Positions 31,201 to 41,079 of a stretch of 64,000 nt of DNA are shown here, in pieces. Within the stretch, counting starts at the first letter, position 1; the number at the start of each line of letters is the position of its first letter. A model generated the notes under the pieces. The model did not search any database and was not told where the DNA came from. It was given only the letters and a program-made list of their open reading frames with translations. This DNA comes from Ustilago trichophora. Taxonomy: Eukaryota; Basidiomycota; Ustilaginomycetes; Ustilaginales; Ustilaginaceae. Position numbers and translations under genes: made by a program. The DNA lies in the NCBI GenBank assembly GCA_900323505.1, contig OOIN01000003.1:930001-994000 (forward strand), in the 5' to 3' direction.

Positions 31201-33200
31201 TAGAGCTGCAGCAGACCGATGCTGAAGGCAGAACATTGCGCATCGATCGCGCCACCTTCGCCAAGGCCTGCCTGCTGCGAGCACGATTGCAAGACTCGAC
31301 CTTTCGGTACACGGCCAACGAGATCCTGGACAGGTACAAGGAAGCGGCCAAGGAGCAGAACAATTCGGAAAAGATGTGGTACCATCTCGGACACTTCCAG
31401 GACACGCACGAGGGACTGCTGCCCAATATCACGATGCAGCGCTACAACGTTTGCCGCGCTTTGTTGCGTTCCGCCCAGGTCGGCACGAAATTCTTCTACC
31501 GAACGTTGCCGAGAGTCTTGACCATCTGGATGGACCTCGCAGCTGACGAACAGATTCTCGCTCACAGCAAGAGGAGCAACAGTACCGATCCTGAGCTGGC
31601 ACAAAAGGTGGATGCCTTCATGCAGCTCAACGCGCTCATGAAGAAGTCCAGTCGACGGCTCAAGCCGTTCCAGTGGCTTGCCGTATTCCCACAGCTGGTA
31701 GCACGCATCGTGCAGAAGAACGAAGACGCTTGGCTTGTTCTGCAGGATATGATCCTGCAAGTGCTGCTGGCGTACCCGCAGCAAGCCATGTGGTCGATGG
31801 TGGCCGGTGCCAGTTCCAAGGATGCAGAGAGGAAGCGGCGCTACAGCGAAATCATCCATCGACTCAGCTCCAAAGGCGCTTCCAGCCACAAGGAGGTGGT
31901 CAAGGTCGTGTCGTCATCGCAACGTCTCGCCAAGGAGCTTCTGAGACTCTGCGACTATACTGTCGGCAAGAACGAGACGGTGCTTAGCATGGAGAAGCTC
32001 TTCCCAGGGTTGTTGGAGGTAGCCAGCACGTCAGAGCTGTTGCTTCCACTGCAGAGCTCCATGACAGTGCTGCTCCCCTCGAATCACCTGATTTCGGAAG
32101 TGCATCGACCGTTCCCGTCGAACCTGCCGACCATCCAGAATTTTGAAGACACGATCGAGGTGATGAACAGTCTGCAAAAGCCACGAAAGGTGATGATCGT
32201 GGGGAGTGACGGCCACCGCTATCCGTTCCTATGCAAACCCAAGGACGATCTGCGTAAAGACGCACGGTTGATGGAATTCGACTCGATGATCAACAAGCTC
32301 CTTCAGAGTCAGCCCGAATCGCGTAAGCGTAAGCTCTATGTCAGAACCTACGCCGTGCTGATCCTGAACGAGGAGCATGGCCTCATCGAATGGGTGCCTC
32401 ACACAGTCGGCTTCCGACACATTTTGACCAAGCTGTACAACGCCAAGGGCATGCAGATCTACACTTCGGACGTCAAAACCAACATGGACGAAGCACGTCT
32501 CTCGGCTGATCCGAGAACGACCGACAAAATCTTCCAAGATAAGGTGCTGGCCAAGTTCCCTCCCGTCTTCCATGAATGGTTCTTGGCCACGTTCCCAGAC
32601 CCGACTGCATGGTTGCAGGCGCGGTCGGCGTATGCACGTACAGCAGCTGTCATGTCGATGGTCGGTTTTGTGCTGGGTCTTGGCGATCGTCACGGCGAGA
32701 ATATTCTGTTTGACTCGAACAGCGGCGACACGGTGCATGTCGACTTGAACTGCTTGTTTGACAAAGGACAGCGCTTTGAGATCCCGGAACGGGTGCCATT
32801 CCGATTGACGCAAAACATGGTGGATGCGATGGGCGTGACTGGATGCGACGGCGTGTTCAGGAAGAGCGCCGAGATCACGATGAGCATTCTCAGGGACAAT
32901 CGAGACTCGCTGATGAGTGTGTTGGAGGCCATGGTCCACGATCCGCTGGGCGAGTGGAACGTCCCCGATGACCGCCATCGGTCCAAGAATTCTTCAAAGA
33001 GAGGGGATCCACGTGTAGCAGAAGCGCGTCGTGCGCTCGATCCGGTGGCCAACAAGCTCGACGGACGTATCTACAAGCTCGGATCACGCGATCCAACACC
33101 TCCGTATTCAACCAACAATCTGGTGGATGCGCTGATCAAGGAGGCTACCAGCTCTGTCAATCTGGCCAAGATGTACATCGGTTGGAGCAGTTGGCTCTAG
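25299..33200 (+). CDS. atr1: ATR/Mec1/Rad3-type checkpoint kinase
   Basis: This intronless frame of 2633 residues encodes a PIKK of the ATR branch, the nuclear kinase that acts with ATRIP at RPA-coated single-stranded DNA and activates Chk1. The first two-thirds is helical (HEAT-like repeats) and includes the central region where ATR proteins carry the UME domain. A FAT-type region precedes the kinase. The kinase begins near 2290 (VMIVGSDGHRYPFLCKPKDD), with the catalytic loop GDRHGEN at 2462-2468 and VHVDLNCLFDKG as the metal-binding loop. The last ~32 residues are a FATC domain ending in MYIGWSSWL, matching ATR rather than ATM or TOR. The size agrees with ATR family members (2368-2644 aa). 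An orthologue, Atr1, is studied in Ustilago maydis. The N-terminal ~120 residues are Ser/Ala-rich and the ATG is the first in frame. Confidence 0.95.
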   Translation: MPAPSNTAANAVLDALLRKVVGSQNGNGINSNDRNPIAGARSANGRGNRDPSAALAAASQFLADGLHHGKAVGQGQVNGQDGVPGEESIAHTLNRLLISGVITPLIHSPSSCEDTDALLSPNGIGVRQALDTLSRTLSSSPKYLEHLFEPPAQASSSASTSAVTLDTANTTFDVWASPRLLCAAASVLAASRSPRAIKDPDPAHNCRDTSLQIMDHLQEVLSTSIETVGQIDNVRFILAECLRTSVHALARTGQTSFSSQARLPDFVVPVEATHQPLSASSPPSVTFFGSPISDPSFRLTSRRDRPKPSGKGLAALSSLQMDAALPFPLGLETASTASDPSSATNAAFAATVADRASALFLSAIDLCFRLAAKFPTYLLDLADHAVLLFVEHLQHRWACAKQKGACPALHMPLAAHAYTILANHAAFLAECHPSSLERSLQVATEHMSALADVLDHPGADEQRHLEFAPALRSLGACFTACALDLPYERQGDLAASLQPYFTLLTSQIRLVAATTTETPDPIHRSAQLCFVSALAFSLIGSGRRSEQHPVKELDDHLATLLKDVVDEHQDFSSHRRGASAARLQQLRHLLRGSTRVTRGQQKPASMTSRIRDWKRRKLRDGNALGRALISLDALLAVESNPAEALDSELARRSLISRTCQQAKGGTSSSDHTEMACFCDITLTEERARTEDSSSSIENRRVDPAATAALWKDVHTAVKASRLISPRTIDMLRRCVAHSSPSAPLPYNGDKNVISIFSHSLRSKSRSARLAANELGLAYQRRLLQQRDTSNEEEWMSRFGQVPKAYEDLLGEPSMSSCHETALIGLARLFDLPVESCQETCLLTLVLHLGHSNPFIKACAYTQIVQIAAAHRCTTFQLVQKHFEKVSTSIVERFISMPDLWTSFLSLIKMNQATFFNLTKEYTLPHLISMICSGPGTAEVGTKMIELIARALGTDVPRLCHDNITPIFRSFFMRSATLRDLGLSTLVQLIGVDAASLKVLLRSRQSDVVGYLVVKLGNRATRLEAYAGLEFIIETINGTSAAARSKDALSRKSKVASFLKGEILAILTWINQELSGEHGRRTATDLAFALRSIGALVEIIGPPISAVTPQIMATLNSHLQPDSLSLATLESWKIFITTLRFDDIGPFVGQTAAALLSAWDRFNHERKRIAISILHYLIVENAAYLKEFIDDIPSLDRLDAEIPEICRGLRSVRETWNNDRRFRNILDRSSHENTSICNESLRELQAFLAEERAYIEALTSGDSFSPLIGQCIRTLMHVAARSDAQHTDIRDLSFRCFGLVGAVDPDRIEHAVEEPLKIVLSNFEDQEEAIDFSLHLIRDLLVPAFRAATDTTQQNGLAYAIQELLKVAGFNSSILTTGSNARPVGIKTRQRLADLPQDVVDTITPLLDSRYGAQMGKPSIRETPIYMHSRSYSDWLQSWTSRLITKTVERYEATAAAVAATGAGPVKSAASVASTIFGVFRVAIRSHDVGIARHLLPHLVLHSIISGDAMDREVIVDEIQTVLRDQVESQTNYEPERKLLTAQTLFTIMDHVGVWMRRKRQDLARTSRRPRIAQGGEEVLAQVESIMRRISQELLAQASLQCKAYSRALLNFELRVRAMRSEGKGDLDLQGYYENMHRIYAHLDEPDGMEGISTRVISPSLEHQIREHESTGRWTSAQSCWEVELQQRPDDPELHLGLLRCLRNLGHYDTMRTHIRGALSAHPEWEDLLDAFRVEGACILGDWDEVEARTKHSEAKSSEHSIGRALLAMRQSDSDVFGKVLVQARQDLGKPLVAAGKASYPAVYGSVLHLHMLQELEMIRYHGRTHAGDRVGALTRANVSDTVSDLNRSLAARLNATLPSFRTQEPLLSLRRTAFAALPSSLGAGNDVGEAWIATAKIARRAGHMQTAYSATLQATQNQATFAFVQRVKLLAKEEQTHAAIRDLVNSLNTLTSTFKPGQIGDMSKTGLIELQQTDAEGRTLRIDRATFAKACLLRARLQDSTFRYTANEILDRYKEAAKEQNNSEKMWYHLGHFQDTHEGLLPNITMQRYNVCRALLRSAQVGTKFFYRTLPRVLTIWMDLAADEQILAHSKRSNSTDPELAQKVDAFMQLNALMKKSSRRLKPFQWLAVFPQLVARIVQKNEDAWLVLQDMILQVLLAYPQQAMWSMVAGASSKDAERKRRYSEIIHRLSSKGASSHKEVVKVVSSSQRLAKELLRLCDYTVGKNETVLSMEKLFPGLLEVASTSELLLPLQSSMTVLLPSNHLISEVHRPFPSNLPTIQNFEDTIEVMNSLQKPRKVMIVGSDGHRYPFLCKPKDDLRKDARLMEFDSMINKLLQSQPESRKRKLYVRTYAVLILNEEHGLIEWVPHTVGFRHILTKLYNAKGMQIYTSDVKTNMDEARLSADPRTTDKIFQDKVLAKFPPVFHEWFLATFPDPTAWLQARSAYARTAAVMSMVGFVLGLGDRHGENILFDSNSGDTVHVDLNCLFDKGQRFEIPERVPFRLTQNMVDAMGVTGCDGVFRKSAEITMSILRDNRDSLMSVLEAMVHDPLGEWNVPDDRHRSKNSSKRGDPRVAEARRALDPVANKLDGRIYKLGSRDPTPPYSTNNLVDALIKEATSSVNLAKMYIGWSSWL

Positions 33201-35711
33201 GCGTGCGCGAGTTGTCACTCTCAAATCTCGATCTCAATCCTGAATGACAAACTACCGTGAAGTCGAGCGTGCTCAGGCTATGCTTACCGCCTTGATCCTA
33301 TGGGATCCTGTTTGGGACGTGAGTGTGATTTGAAGTGCCGCACCTTGATTTGGGACTGTCGAGCAAGTACGGAAGGGCGGAGCTTTGAAGCACAAGTGCA
33401 GGTGCGTTGGAGCGGGAAAAGATCGGCAGTGCATGAGGTTTCGATTCTTAACCGACCCCAGACTTGGAGGGGGGGATCAGTGGTACTTAGACGATCAATG
33501 GGAGGGGGAAAGTGAGCTTTGTTTTGTTTTGGACATTTTTGAAGAAGGATGCTTGGTGACATGTGTGCAATCGATAGCGGGGGCCGAAAAGGCGTGCATG
33601 GTTTGATCTTTTGCAGTTTGATCCGCTGGTTTGCACTCTGTTTGATGAATGTGAAATGTGTTTACTCTCTGTGATCACTTTCTTGTGCTGCTAAAAGCAT
33701 TCACTGACGGAGGCGGTCACGACCAGTGTAATACACTTTGAGCTGGATGTTCGGATGAGTAAAAGCAGAAGGACACCACGCGAAGAAATCAAATCGATAC
33801 TGTACAGCAGACGTGTGCACACGCGACGATGGCAAGCTGTACAGCACCAAAAAATTCAGGGTCTTGTTTTCTTTCGAAAGACCTCGAGCTGCACGGCGTG
33901 ACTGATTACGCAGAGTTGTGGCTTTTGTCGACGCGGAGAATTTCGCTTTGGACAAAAATCCATACGCTCACCCCGGCCAAGTCCGTCACCTTGGGGAAGG
34001 CTTGCACTCGATATCTAAAGCTATGTGACCCTGCTGAATGCTATGGAAGCTGTGTGCTAAATCTGCGATCTGACAGGCTGTCTTAGTCAAGGTGGGATAG
34101 GATAGAAAAAGAGAGTACTGAAGGCAAGGTTTGTGTGTGTTTCTGGATGATTGCCTGTGGGATGGGCGTTCAGATCGATAGCTGCATCCCGAAAATTGCG
34201 TTCTGATAAACACACACGGGCCAAGAGAAGCAGAAAAAGAAAAACGAGAAAGAAGAAAAATGTTCGGAATTTCACCGACGATCCACGATTTCTGTGTGTG
34301 TGGGGGGGGGGGGGCAGCAGCTGTTCAGTCTCGCTTGTGTGGAGCATCAGCTCTCCCCCCAAAAAAGATGCGATTTTTTGAAGCAAGTTGCCGATTCCGA
34401 ACCTGGCACAAAGCACTCCAGCAAAGAAGTATCTTCAAGTTGACCGAGACCAAGCTGATCTGTCCGCCGTACGATGGCAGGACACACGATCAAAGGGGAT
34501 GTTGCCGTGAGACACGAAACAACAATACGGCTGATTCCGAACGAGGCGTGATGCTTTGGGACTGAGACCAATTCCGAATGCGATCTCGAGAGTGTGCTAG
34601 ATCTTAAGTTACGCCTCTTTGGTGTCATTGGGCGATGCGTGTGCAAGACACGCACTCATCGTAGAGAAGCGCAACGGTCGCAATCCCGAATGACCCAAGG
34701 ACAAGGCGCCAAGCTAAGCTACACTTCAACGCTCTTGACCAAGTCACACAATCGGACCTCTCGCTTTGGAATAGAACTCAGTCGCGTGCAAGATTCGTGC
34801 TCGATATGTAGCATGAGCCTGTCCAAGCCGAAAACGACGAGAGATGACACCCAACTTCGATACTCTTTGCTGTCATGTCATCCCCAATCGACACCGCACC
34901 GACGGCTTGAGAGTATCTTCCCTCACCGCCGATTTGGTGTTGATACCTTTGACACACTCAAACATCTGAAGCTAGAGAGTAAGAGATCAGCCTGAAGTTT
35001 CGATATAGCGTCGGCCCTTCGATTTTGAGAGGAATTCTAATAAAAATAAACAAAAAAAAAATTGGAGAGTACTATATGTGCCGCGTTTTCCTCGGTTGGA
35101 CAGAGAGTGGGGGAGAAAATTGCAGTTTGGCGTGACTGAAAAGCTGCAACAGCTGCAGCGCACGCACAGAGTCGCACAGTTGGATTGCATCTACCGAAAT
35201 TTCACTCAGCCGCAGACCAGCCCTTTCTTCGGATTGTCTGTGTGTGTGTTGGGTGCAGGCGGATAGCGGAAGCTCAACGGACCGCAACGTTCTCCTTCTC
35301 TCTCTCTCTAGCTGTCTGCATTTCGCTGATCTCGACTTCTTGTTCTCCATCTGCACCCTGTCTATCGACCTTGCCACCCAGTATTGTGGCATTCAACGGT
35401 GCCAGTTGCTTCTCATTCTTCCACCATCCACAATCTCGATTGACTTCGCTTCCTACATCCTACTCTCGTCCTTCTTTCAACTCTTCTCTTCTCTCATTCT
35501 GGTTCGCACCCACTTCATTTCGGCATCCCTCGCCAACCACCAAAAGCCGCCAGAACCACAACTGCGCAACCACATCATTGATACCCAGTACACACAAAGC
35601 ACGAGCAACGGCTCCTCTTTCCCCAAGCGAAACGGCGTCGGCGTTGAGCAGCTTCATCTGACAGCGACACCGGAGCCTAGCCAAAGGGGCCGCAATCGCA
35701 ATTTAAAGCCG
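33201..35711. other. gene-poor intergenic region, 2.5 kb, with long glycogenin leader
   Basis: No gene was recognised. A TG run leads into a 13-G tract (listed separately). An A-rich stretch lies at about 35040-35060. From about 35290 the sequence becomes strongly CT-rich; the frame of glycogenin stays open upstream of its ATG but has no other ATG, so this part is read as promoter and 5' leader. Confidence 0.45.
34293..34314. repeat. (TG)n plus 13-G homopolymer
   Basis: A short TG microsatellite runs straight into thirteen consecutive G. Such tracts are slippage-prone and error-prone in sequencing, so the exact length is uncertain. Confidence 0.8.
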
Positions 35712-38700
35712 ATGAGTTCTTCATCGCAGCACAGCAGCACCAATAATGCTTTCGTCACCCTCTTGACCTCCGACCATTACCTTCCAGGCGCTCTTGTTCT
35801 GGCAGAATCGCTTCGACTCAGCCATGGCGTCTCTAAAAAAGGCAAGCTCAGAGCGGCGACTCCTCGCACAGCATCGCCTGATTTTCAGGTGGTGGCGCTT
35901 ATCACGCCCGATACGCTCTCCGTCCAGTCGATCAAGGCTTTACGCCGCAGTGGTCTGTTTGACTGGATCGTGGGCGTTGAGCCCATCGGCTTCCGACAGA
36001 TCCTCGCTTCTTCGCCACCAGCTGCCATCTCGACTTCAGCTGCAGCTAAACCGCTTTTGCCTGCCATGCTCGACTCAGAGCTCAACGCAAAGATCCTCGA
36101 GATGGAAAAGAACCTCGGGCTTTTGGGTCGTCCGGATCTCACCAACACGCTCACCAAATTGCATGCGTGGAGGCTAGGCCGCGATTCTGCTCATCTCATT
36201 GCTCACGGCGCTTCCTCTGTAGACGGTACGAGTCAGTCCTGGCAAGGTTTTGACACAATCGTCTTCTTGGATGCCGATACGCTCGTCCTCCGTCCCATCG
36301 ACCATCTTTTCCGTATGGGTGACAAGGTATCTTTTGCTGCATCGCCGGATACGGGCTGGCCTGACGCCTTCAACAGCGGTGTCATGATGCTGACCCCTTC
36401 CAGCGCGACATTTGAGGCGATCCGATCGTTTGCCCGCAGCACTGGCTCTTGGGATGGCGCGGATCAGGGTTTGCTGAACGATTTTTTCGGTCCAGAAGAC
36501 GGGTCTGGTGATCTGACGGGCGATGCGCAGGATGCTGCCTCTGCGCCAGGTGGTGGATGGAAGAGGCTCAGCTTCCGATACAATGTCACCAGTCACGGAG
36601 GCTACACTTTTGCTCCGGCCTACCAACGCTACGGTCAGTCGATCAACATTGTCCATTTTATCGGACAGCACAAGCCTTGGAACCGACCAAGACCCTCGGG
36701 AACTGCACAGCCCAACCTGCTCGTCGGCCCCCGCGATCTTGACAGCCAGCCCATCACCCCTGACCAGCCAGACTACCTTTTGGCGCTGTGGCACAGCGCG
36801 TTCTCCTCACTCTATCCGACCTCGGGTTCCACCTCGCCAGATAGCGAGATCGAGATCGTCCACACCGAGCGTGGCGTCGAGGTGGTCGAACGACGCAAGT
36901 TTACCGTGCCTACTTTCCACGCTGTGTGGGATGCAGAAGCGCGAGAAGAGAATACTGCCTCCTTTGTCTCCGAGAGCAGTCAAGCAACACCTTCTCACCA
37001 ACATGGGTCGAAGCACGAGCAGCCGGTTTGGGAAGCAGCCTATGCCAGCCTTCCGCTCGATGGCAGAAGCTCGTTGATCGCCCCAGCGCCTGAGGTTGCC
37101 CGTACGCCTTCCCCTCCGACACCGACACAGGAAAGCATCGATGCTGAAATGCGTGCTCGAGAAGCTGCTTCCGGTACAGCCAAAGCCGCTCCGCCTGCCG
37201 CCGTCCCTATGGCTATCCCCGGTCGCGCTGCTGCCAAGGCGGATGACAGCGACGACTCACCAGAGCACTTTTCTCCACCCAAACTCTCTTGGAACCCCGC
37301 TCACGAGCCACCTCCCACCGGTTCTGACGCCTCTCTCCATCAGATGCGAACACCCATCGACACCTACTACTCCAACGTCTGGGACGCCGGCCAAAAGACA
37401 CCACGCACCCTCGCCGAGCAAAAAGCTGCATTCTTCATCCCGCACTCGCCCGCGCCCAAACAGCCGGGAGGCCGTCCCCAGGGAGGTCCCGGCTACATCC
37501 CTGCCCAACTCCGCCGTGATCACGTTTTCGACAATCTGGGCAGCCACAAACCCGATCCGGCCAAAGTCAAGCCTATTTTCCCTTGGGAGACCCAGCAGCA
37601 GAGCAAAGCTGCACCCACCCGCGTGTTCCCGGACGATCCTCGACCGACACCACCTTCATCCGCGGACACTACGCCCAAGATTGGCAGCACGCAGAATGGG
37701 TCCTTCCGCCAACCACCTGCACCTGTTGCACCGGTACAGCGCAGCCGAGGGTTGCCCGCGAATTTGTCGTACGTCAACGCGTGGGATCAGGTCGGGGCGA
37801 TCGGAAACTTTGCCAACTCTTGGAATCGTCGCGCGCACCCTGCGTCGCCGGATAGGCGTAGATCTCGACCAGCAGAGTCTAACGCCAGCCGCACCAGCTC
37901 CCGAGAGCCCAGTGTTAGCGCCAGACGCTCGCCGACGCTTACGTTCCGTCCGATGTCAACACCGGCCCCGGAACGTCGTGCGAGCCTAGAAGATATCAAC
38001 GACACCCGCGATGGCGAAGCGAGCGATAGCCGGGATGGCGATGACGAGTCTTCTTCGGGCGAAGAGTCTTCTGGCAATGAGGAGTCGGTCCAAGTCCTCA
38101 CCGCCAACGTTAGGCAAGCCACACCTTCTCCTACCAATTCGCGCTCTGGTGTGCGCCTGAGAGAAGGTCCAGGTCGAGGCTACATGAGGAAGGCCGAGAA
38201 CTCGATGCATGCTCAGATGCATGCCACTCCAAGAAGTCCACGTATGACCTCGCGCGTGCTGTCCTATGCATCCACCGCCACCGAAGGCGAAGGAAACCGC
38301 AGCGGAGGTGGAGCAGGGAGGGGATACTCTTCGAGCGGGGCAAGCAATTCGACGTTTACCACTGGGGAAGGTGCAGCTGCTGCCGCGAGGCAGAGGGCAA
38401 AAGATCGTATCCGACCCGATGGCTGGATCTCGACGGGTTCCGCTGGTTCAGGAGGAGGGATGAGTTCTCCACCCAAAGCCGGGTATCCACGGGGGATGAC
38501 AGCTTCTTCGCTCCGCGGAATTCCAGGGATCGGTGCCATCTCTAGCAATCCCAGACCGCATCCAAGTACCCCCTATGCAATGGGAACCAGAAGAAGAGAA
38601 ACCAACTCATCAGCCGATTCATCCGGTGCCAACTCCCCCACTGCCCTCTTATCCCCTTCCTTCGGTTCATCTTTCCACCGCCAGTACGCTATGCCCCGAA

Positions 38701-38888
38701 TCGCATCATCTACTGCAGGAAACCAGAGCCAGGTTGCCAAACTACCAAGTTTGGATGAACCGTTCAGCTCTAGCCCCATCAACACCCGAAGCGAACTTTC
38801 CTTGCAGGCGCGAACCCATTTGCAAGCTCAGATGGCCGACATTGATCGCACCCACATCCACAGACCCCACCCACGACCCCCCGCCTAA
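35712..38888 (+). CDS. glycogenin with very long C-terminal tail
   Basis: Glycogenin (GT8 family) glucosylates itself from UDP-glucose and primes glycogen. The ATG at 35712 gives 1058 residues and starts directly before the domain: AFVTLLTSDHYLPGALVLAESL (12-33). The DAD Mn-binding motif is at 187-189 (VFLDADTLVLRPIDHLF), followed by FNSGVMMLTPS, ADQGLLNDFF and the HFIGQHKPW motif. The catalytic domain ends near 320. The tail of some 700 residues is Ser/Pro-rich and disordered. It contains at least three short aromatic-WD motifs (FHAVWD near 406, YYSNVWD near 556, YVNAWD near 690), plus FPWE near 623. These resemble the glycogen-synthase-binding type of motif in fungal glycogenins; that reading is inference. 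No intron is required. Confidence 0.9.
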   Translation: MSSSSQHSSTNNAFVTLLTSDHYLPGALVLAESLRLSHGVSKKGKLRAATPRTASPDFQVVALITPDTLSVQSIKALRRSGLFDWIVGVEPIGFRQILASSPPAAISTSAAAKPLLPAMLDSELNAKILEMEKNLGLLGRPDLTNTLTKLHAWRLGRDSAHLIAHGASSVDGTSQSWQGFDTIVFLDADTLVLRPIDHLFRMGDKVSFAASPDTGWPDAFNSGVMMLTPSSATFEAIRSFARSTGSWDGADQGLLNDFFGPEDGSGDLTGDAQDAASAPGGGWKRLSFRYNVTSHGGYTFAPAYQRYGQSINIVHFIGQHKPWNRPRPSGTAQPNLLVGPRDLDSQPITPDQPDYLLALWHSAFSSLYPTSGSTSPDSEIEIVHTERGVEVVERRKFTVPTFHAVWDAEAREENTASFVSESSQATPSHQHGSKHEQPVWEAAYASLPLDGRSSLIAPAPEVARTPSPPTPTQESIDAEMRAREAASGTAKAAPPAAVPMAIPGRAAAKADDSDDSPEHFSPPKLSWNPAHEPPPTGSDASLHQMRTPIDTYYSNVWDAGQKTPRTLAEQKAAFFIPHSPAPKQPGGRPQGGPGYIPAQLRRDHVFDNLGSHKPDPAKVKPIFPWETQQQSKAAPTRVFPDDPRPTPPSSADTTPKIGSTQNGSFRQPPAPVAPVQRSRGLPANLSYVNAWDQVGAIGNFANSWNRRAHPASPDRRRSRPAESNASRTSSREPSVSARRSPTLTFRPMSTPAPERRASLEDINDTRDGEASDSRDGDDESSSGEESSGNEESVQVLTANVRQATPSPTNSRSGVRLREGPGRGYMRKAENSMHAQMHATPRSPRMTSRVLSYASTATEGEGNRSGGGAGRGYSSSGASNSTFTTGEGAAAAARQRAKDRIRPDGWISTGSAGSGGGMSSPPKAGYPRGMTASSLRGIPGIGAISSNPRPHPSTPYAMGTRRRETNSSADSSGANSPTALLSPSFGSSFHRQYAMPRIASSTAGNQSQVAKLPSLDEPFSSSPINTRSELSLQARTHLQAQMADIDRTHIHRPHPRPPA

Positions 38889-39361
38889 TCAGTCACATAC
38901 ACACACACATCATCATCTATACTTTCACCATTCATACCTACATTTATGTCACCTTGTTCATGCATCCTTCCGCACGCCTTTGCCGTCCACTGGAGAGAGA
39001 GAAAGAGAACTTGTGCGTGTGTTTGTGGTGTTTGCTCACGAACAAACTTACAAAGACCAAGCATGAAGGTCGAGAGGATGCAGTACTGGGTCAGGCCGCT
39101 GGGGGATTTTTTTTTGAGAGGAAAGGTGCTTCCTTACGACGATGAAACTAGCATACAAAAAGGGTCACACTCTGCAACGAGTTTGAACAGGACAAGAAGG
39201 AGCTGAGACAGGGTATGAAAAAAGGCGGATGTTCCTCGTGGGGTCGATCAAGAGTGCTTCTCACTGTATTACGGTCAAGGCCAAGCAGAGAAAAAAAAAA
39301 GTGAGTTAGTTTTGATCTGATCAGCTGTCGGGTCCAGCTAGAAGAGAGGGGAATTGGTGAC
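38889..39361. other. convergent 3' intergenic region
   Basis: The region begins with a CACACACA run after the glycogenin stop and contains two homopolymer runs (T near 39108, A near 39290). It may contain an extra 3' exon of the neighbouring SYLF gene (see that entry). Confidence 0.4.
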
Positions 39362-40398
39362 TTACGCATCGAAAATGGGCTTGTTGGCCTCGGTTCCTGA
39401 TGTCTCGCCTGGTGCTGTCGCTACTGGTGTCGAACTCGTGGCGGCGGAACCAGCAGGTTGAGCAGCAGTCTTTTCACCGGACAGGTCGTACCCCGACACT
39501 GGGGCCTGATGACCTGGCTGAGCTGTAGGAACATACGATTGCTGAGGGATGCCACTCTCGTCGACGAGCTCTGCGGCCTCTACGACCTCGTACATTGCGC
39601 TTGCTGCCTCTGGAGCAGGCACTTTCCCCGTCAATAGGTCCACTGCGGGGATGGGTTGACCATAAAAGTCCTTGTTCGTCTCTTTGCGCTCGACCAACAC
39701 TGTTCCTTCGAGCGAGATTCCGGCAAAGAGACCTTTCGATCGGGAGTAGGTGAACAGGGGAGCGGGGTCGCGAATGGCAGCGTTGATGGCTCCGCCGGTG
39801 CCAATGGGGCCAGCGGCGGCAGAGAGGCTTCCTCCGATAGTGAGGTTGCCGGCGTGTGCAAAGGCTTTGACGGCTTCTTCGCTGTTCATGACAATGACGA
39901 ATTCGGTAAGGTCGGCACCAATCTGAAGACCAAAGCCGACAGCGCCAGTGCCAATGCAGGAGGGAGCGGACCAGGAACCGTCTGGAAGTCGGGCAATGAC
40001 TACACCGCTGCCGATCTTGCCGGACCACACGAAGCCCTGCACAGTCGCAGTAAGAGTGTGAGAAACAGAGGAGATATGAGTCAGGAGAGACGTTGCAAGT
40101 CGAGAGGGAATGCTAGTGGTGAAAGACTTACAGCCTTGATAACACTAAATACGGCCAAACCTTTGGCCTGCTGCAGGACTGCCTTGGGGATCGAGTTGAG
40201 CGCCGAGTCGGGATGATCTGGGTCAGCAAGGAAAGCTTGCAGAATCTTGGCGGCACGGTCACATTCCTTTGGCAGTGAGAATCCAGCGCGAGCGGTAGCA
40301 GCCTGTTCGTTGATAGCGCGACCGGTTTGCTGGGCGAATGCGTTGGCCTGTACACCGGCTTTCTGTGCGGCTGTGCGGAATTTGTCCAAGAACGACAT
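39362..40398 (-). CDS. SYLF-domain protein (Ysc84/SH3YL1-like, no SH3)
   Basis: SYLF proteins bind phosphoinositides and actin and act at endocytic sites with Las17/WASP. Two exons: 40398-40132 (89 codons) and 40036-39362, giving 313 residues. The N-terminus begins MSFLDKFRTAAQKAGVQ. The SYLF domain covers about 55-250, with IPKAVLQQAKGLAVFSVIKA joined across the intron to GFVWSGKIGSGVVIARL, then SAPSCIGTGAVGFGLQIGADLTEFVIV and TYSRSKGLFAGISLEGTVL. The tail is Pro/Ala/Thr-rich. There is no SH3 domain, unlike yeast Ysc84. The TAA stop lies inside a perfect donor-like GTAAGT (GC|GTAAGTC). A further intron and short last exon are therefore possible; joining to the AG before 39270 would add only a few residues. 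It is head to head with sec3. Confidence 0.85.
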
Positions 40399-41079
40399 GT
40401 TGTCCTGCGATGAGATCGTAAGAGGTTTCCAGATGAAGAGGATGGTGGTGTTGACGGTGGAAGAAGTGAGGATAGATGATGCTGAAGGGATGGCAAAGCA
40501 AGGCGGTGCGAAACAGGATCCACTGAGCGCTTGGCGGAGAGTGGAGAGAAATAGGGTTGCTGAGAATAGAAGCACCAAAAACCAACGAGGTTGCGGCGCC
40601 GACCTCCTGAAAGACACCGTCACCGTCACCGCACAGGACAAGCACAACGCACAGCAATTTCGGAATAGCAAACCGACGCTCGGAGACAGGCGTGCAAGCC
40701 TTCACTTTTTGGAAACATGGCCAACCAGTCTGACGCGCGCACGGTCTCGCTCCACTTTTTCCTCGCTGAAATCACACGCACGTAGAACAGACTCGACCCT
40801 GACGGAAGGCAGCGTGTGACTTATCCAAGAACATATCATCGGCTAAGCCGAGTCAACATCATCCTGAACAGTGGGATCGCGATCAGCTCCCCAAGCCACT
40901 CGGGGCAACAATACGACCAAGGCTGAAAGCAGATCTCATCGATCGGGAAAGGCCCCTCAACAGAGTTTCTGGGAGGTTCGGACCGGCCGATGCTATCGAT
41001 ATCAGCACCCCGGTTTTGAGCGACCTCGTGACCAAAGCAGTCGGCAGCACTCGCCATCTCCGAGTAGAGCACTTTCACC
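40399..41079. promoter_or_regulatory. divergent promoter region, SYLF gene and sec3
   Basis: These 681 bp lie between two start codons on opposite strands. No transposon or RNA gene was seen. Motif-level promoter elements were not resolved. Confidence 0.45.

Noticed and set aside
35244..35711. Extended N-terminus of glycogenin
   Set aside because: The frame is open but has no ATG before 35712, and the GT8 domain starts right after that ATG. The CT-rich sequence looks like a leader.
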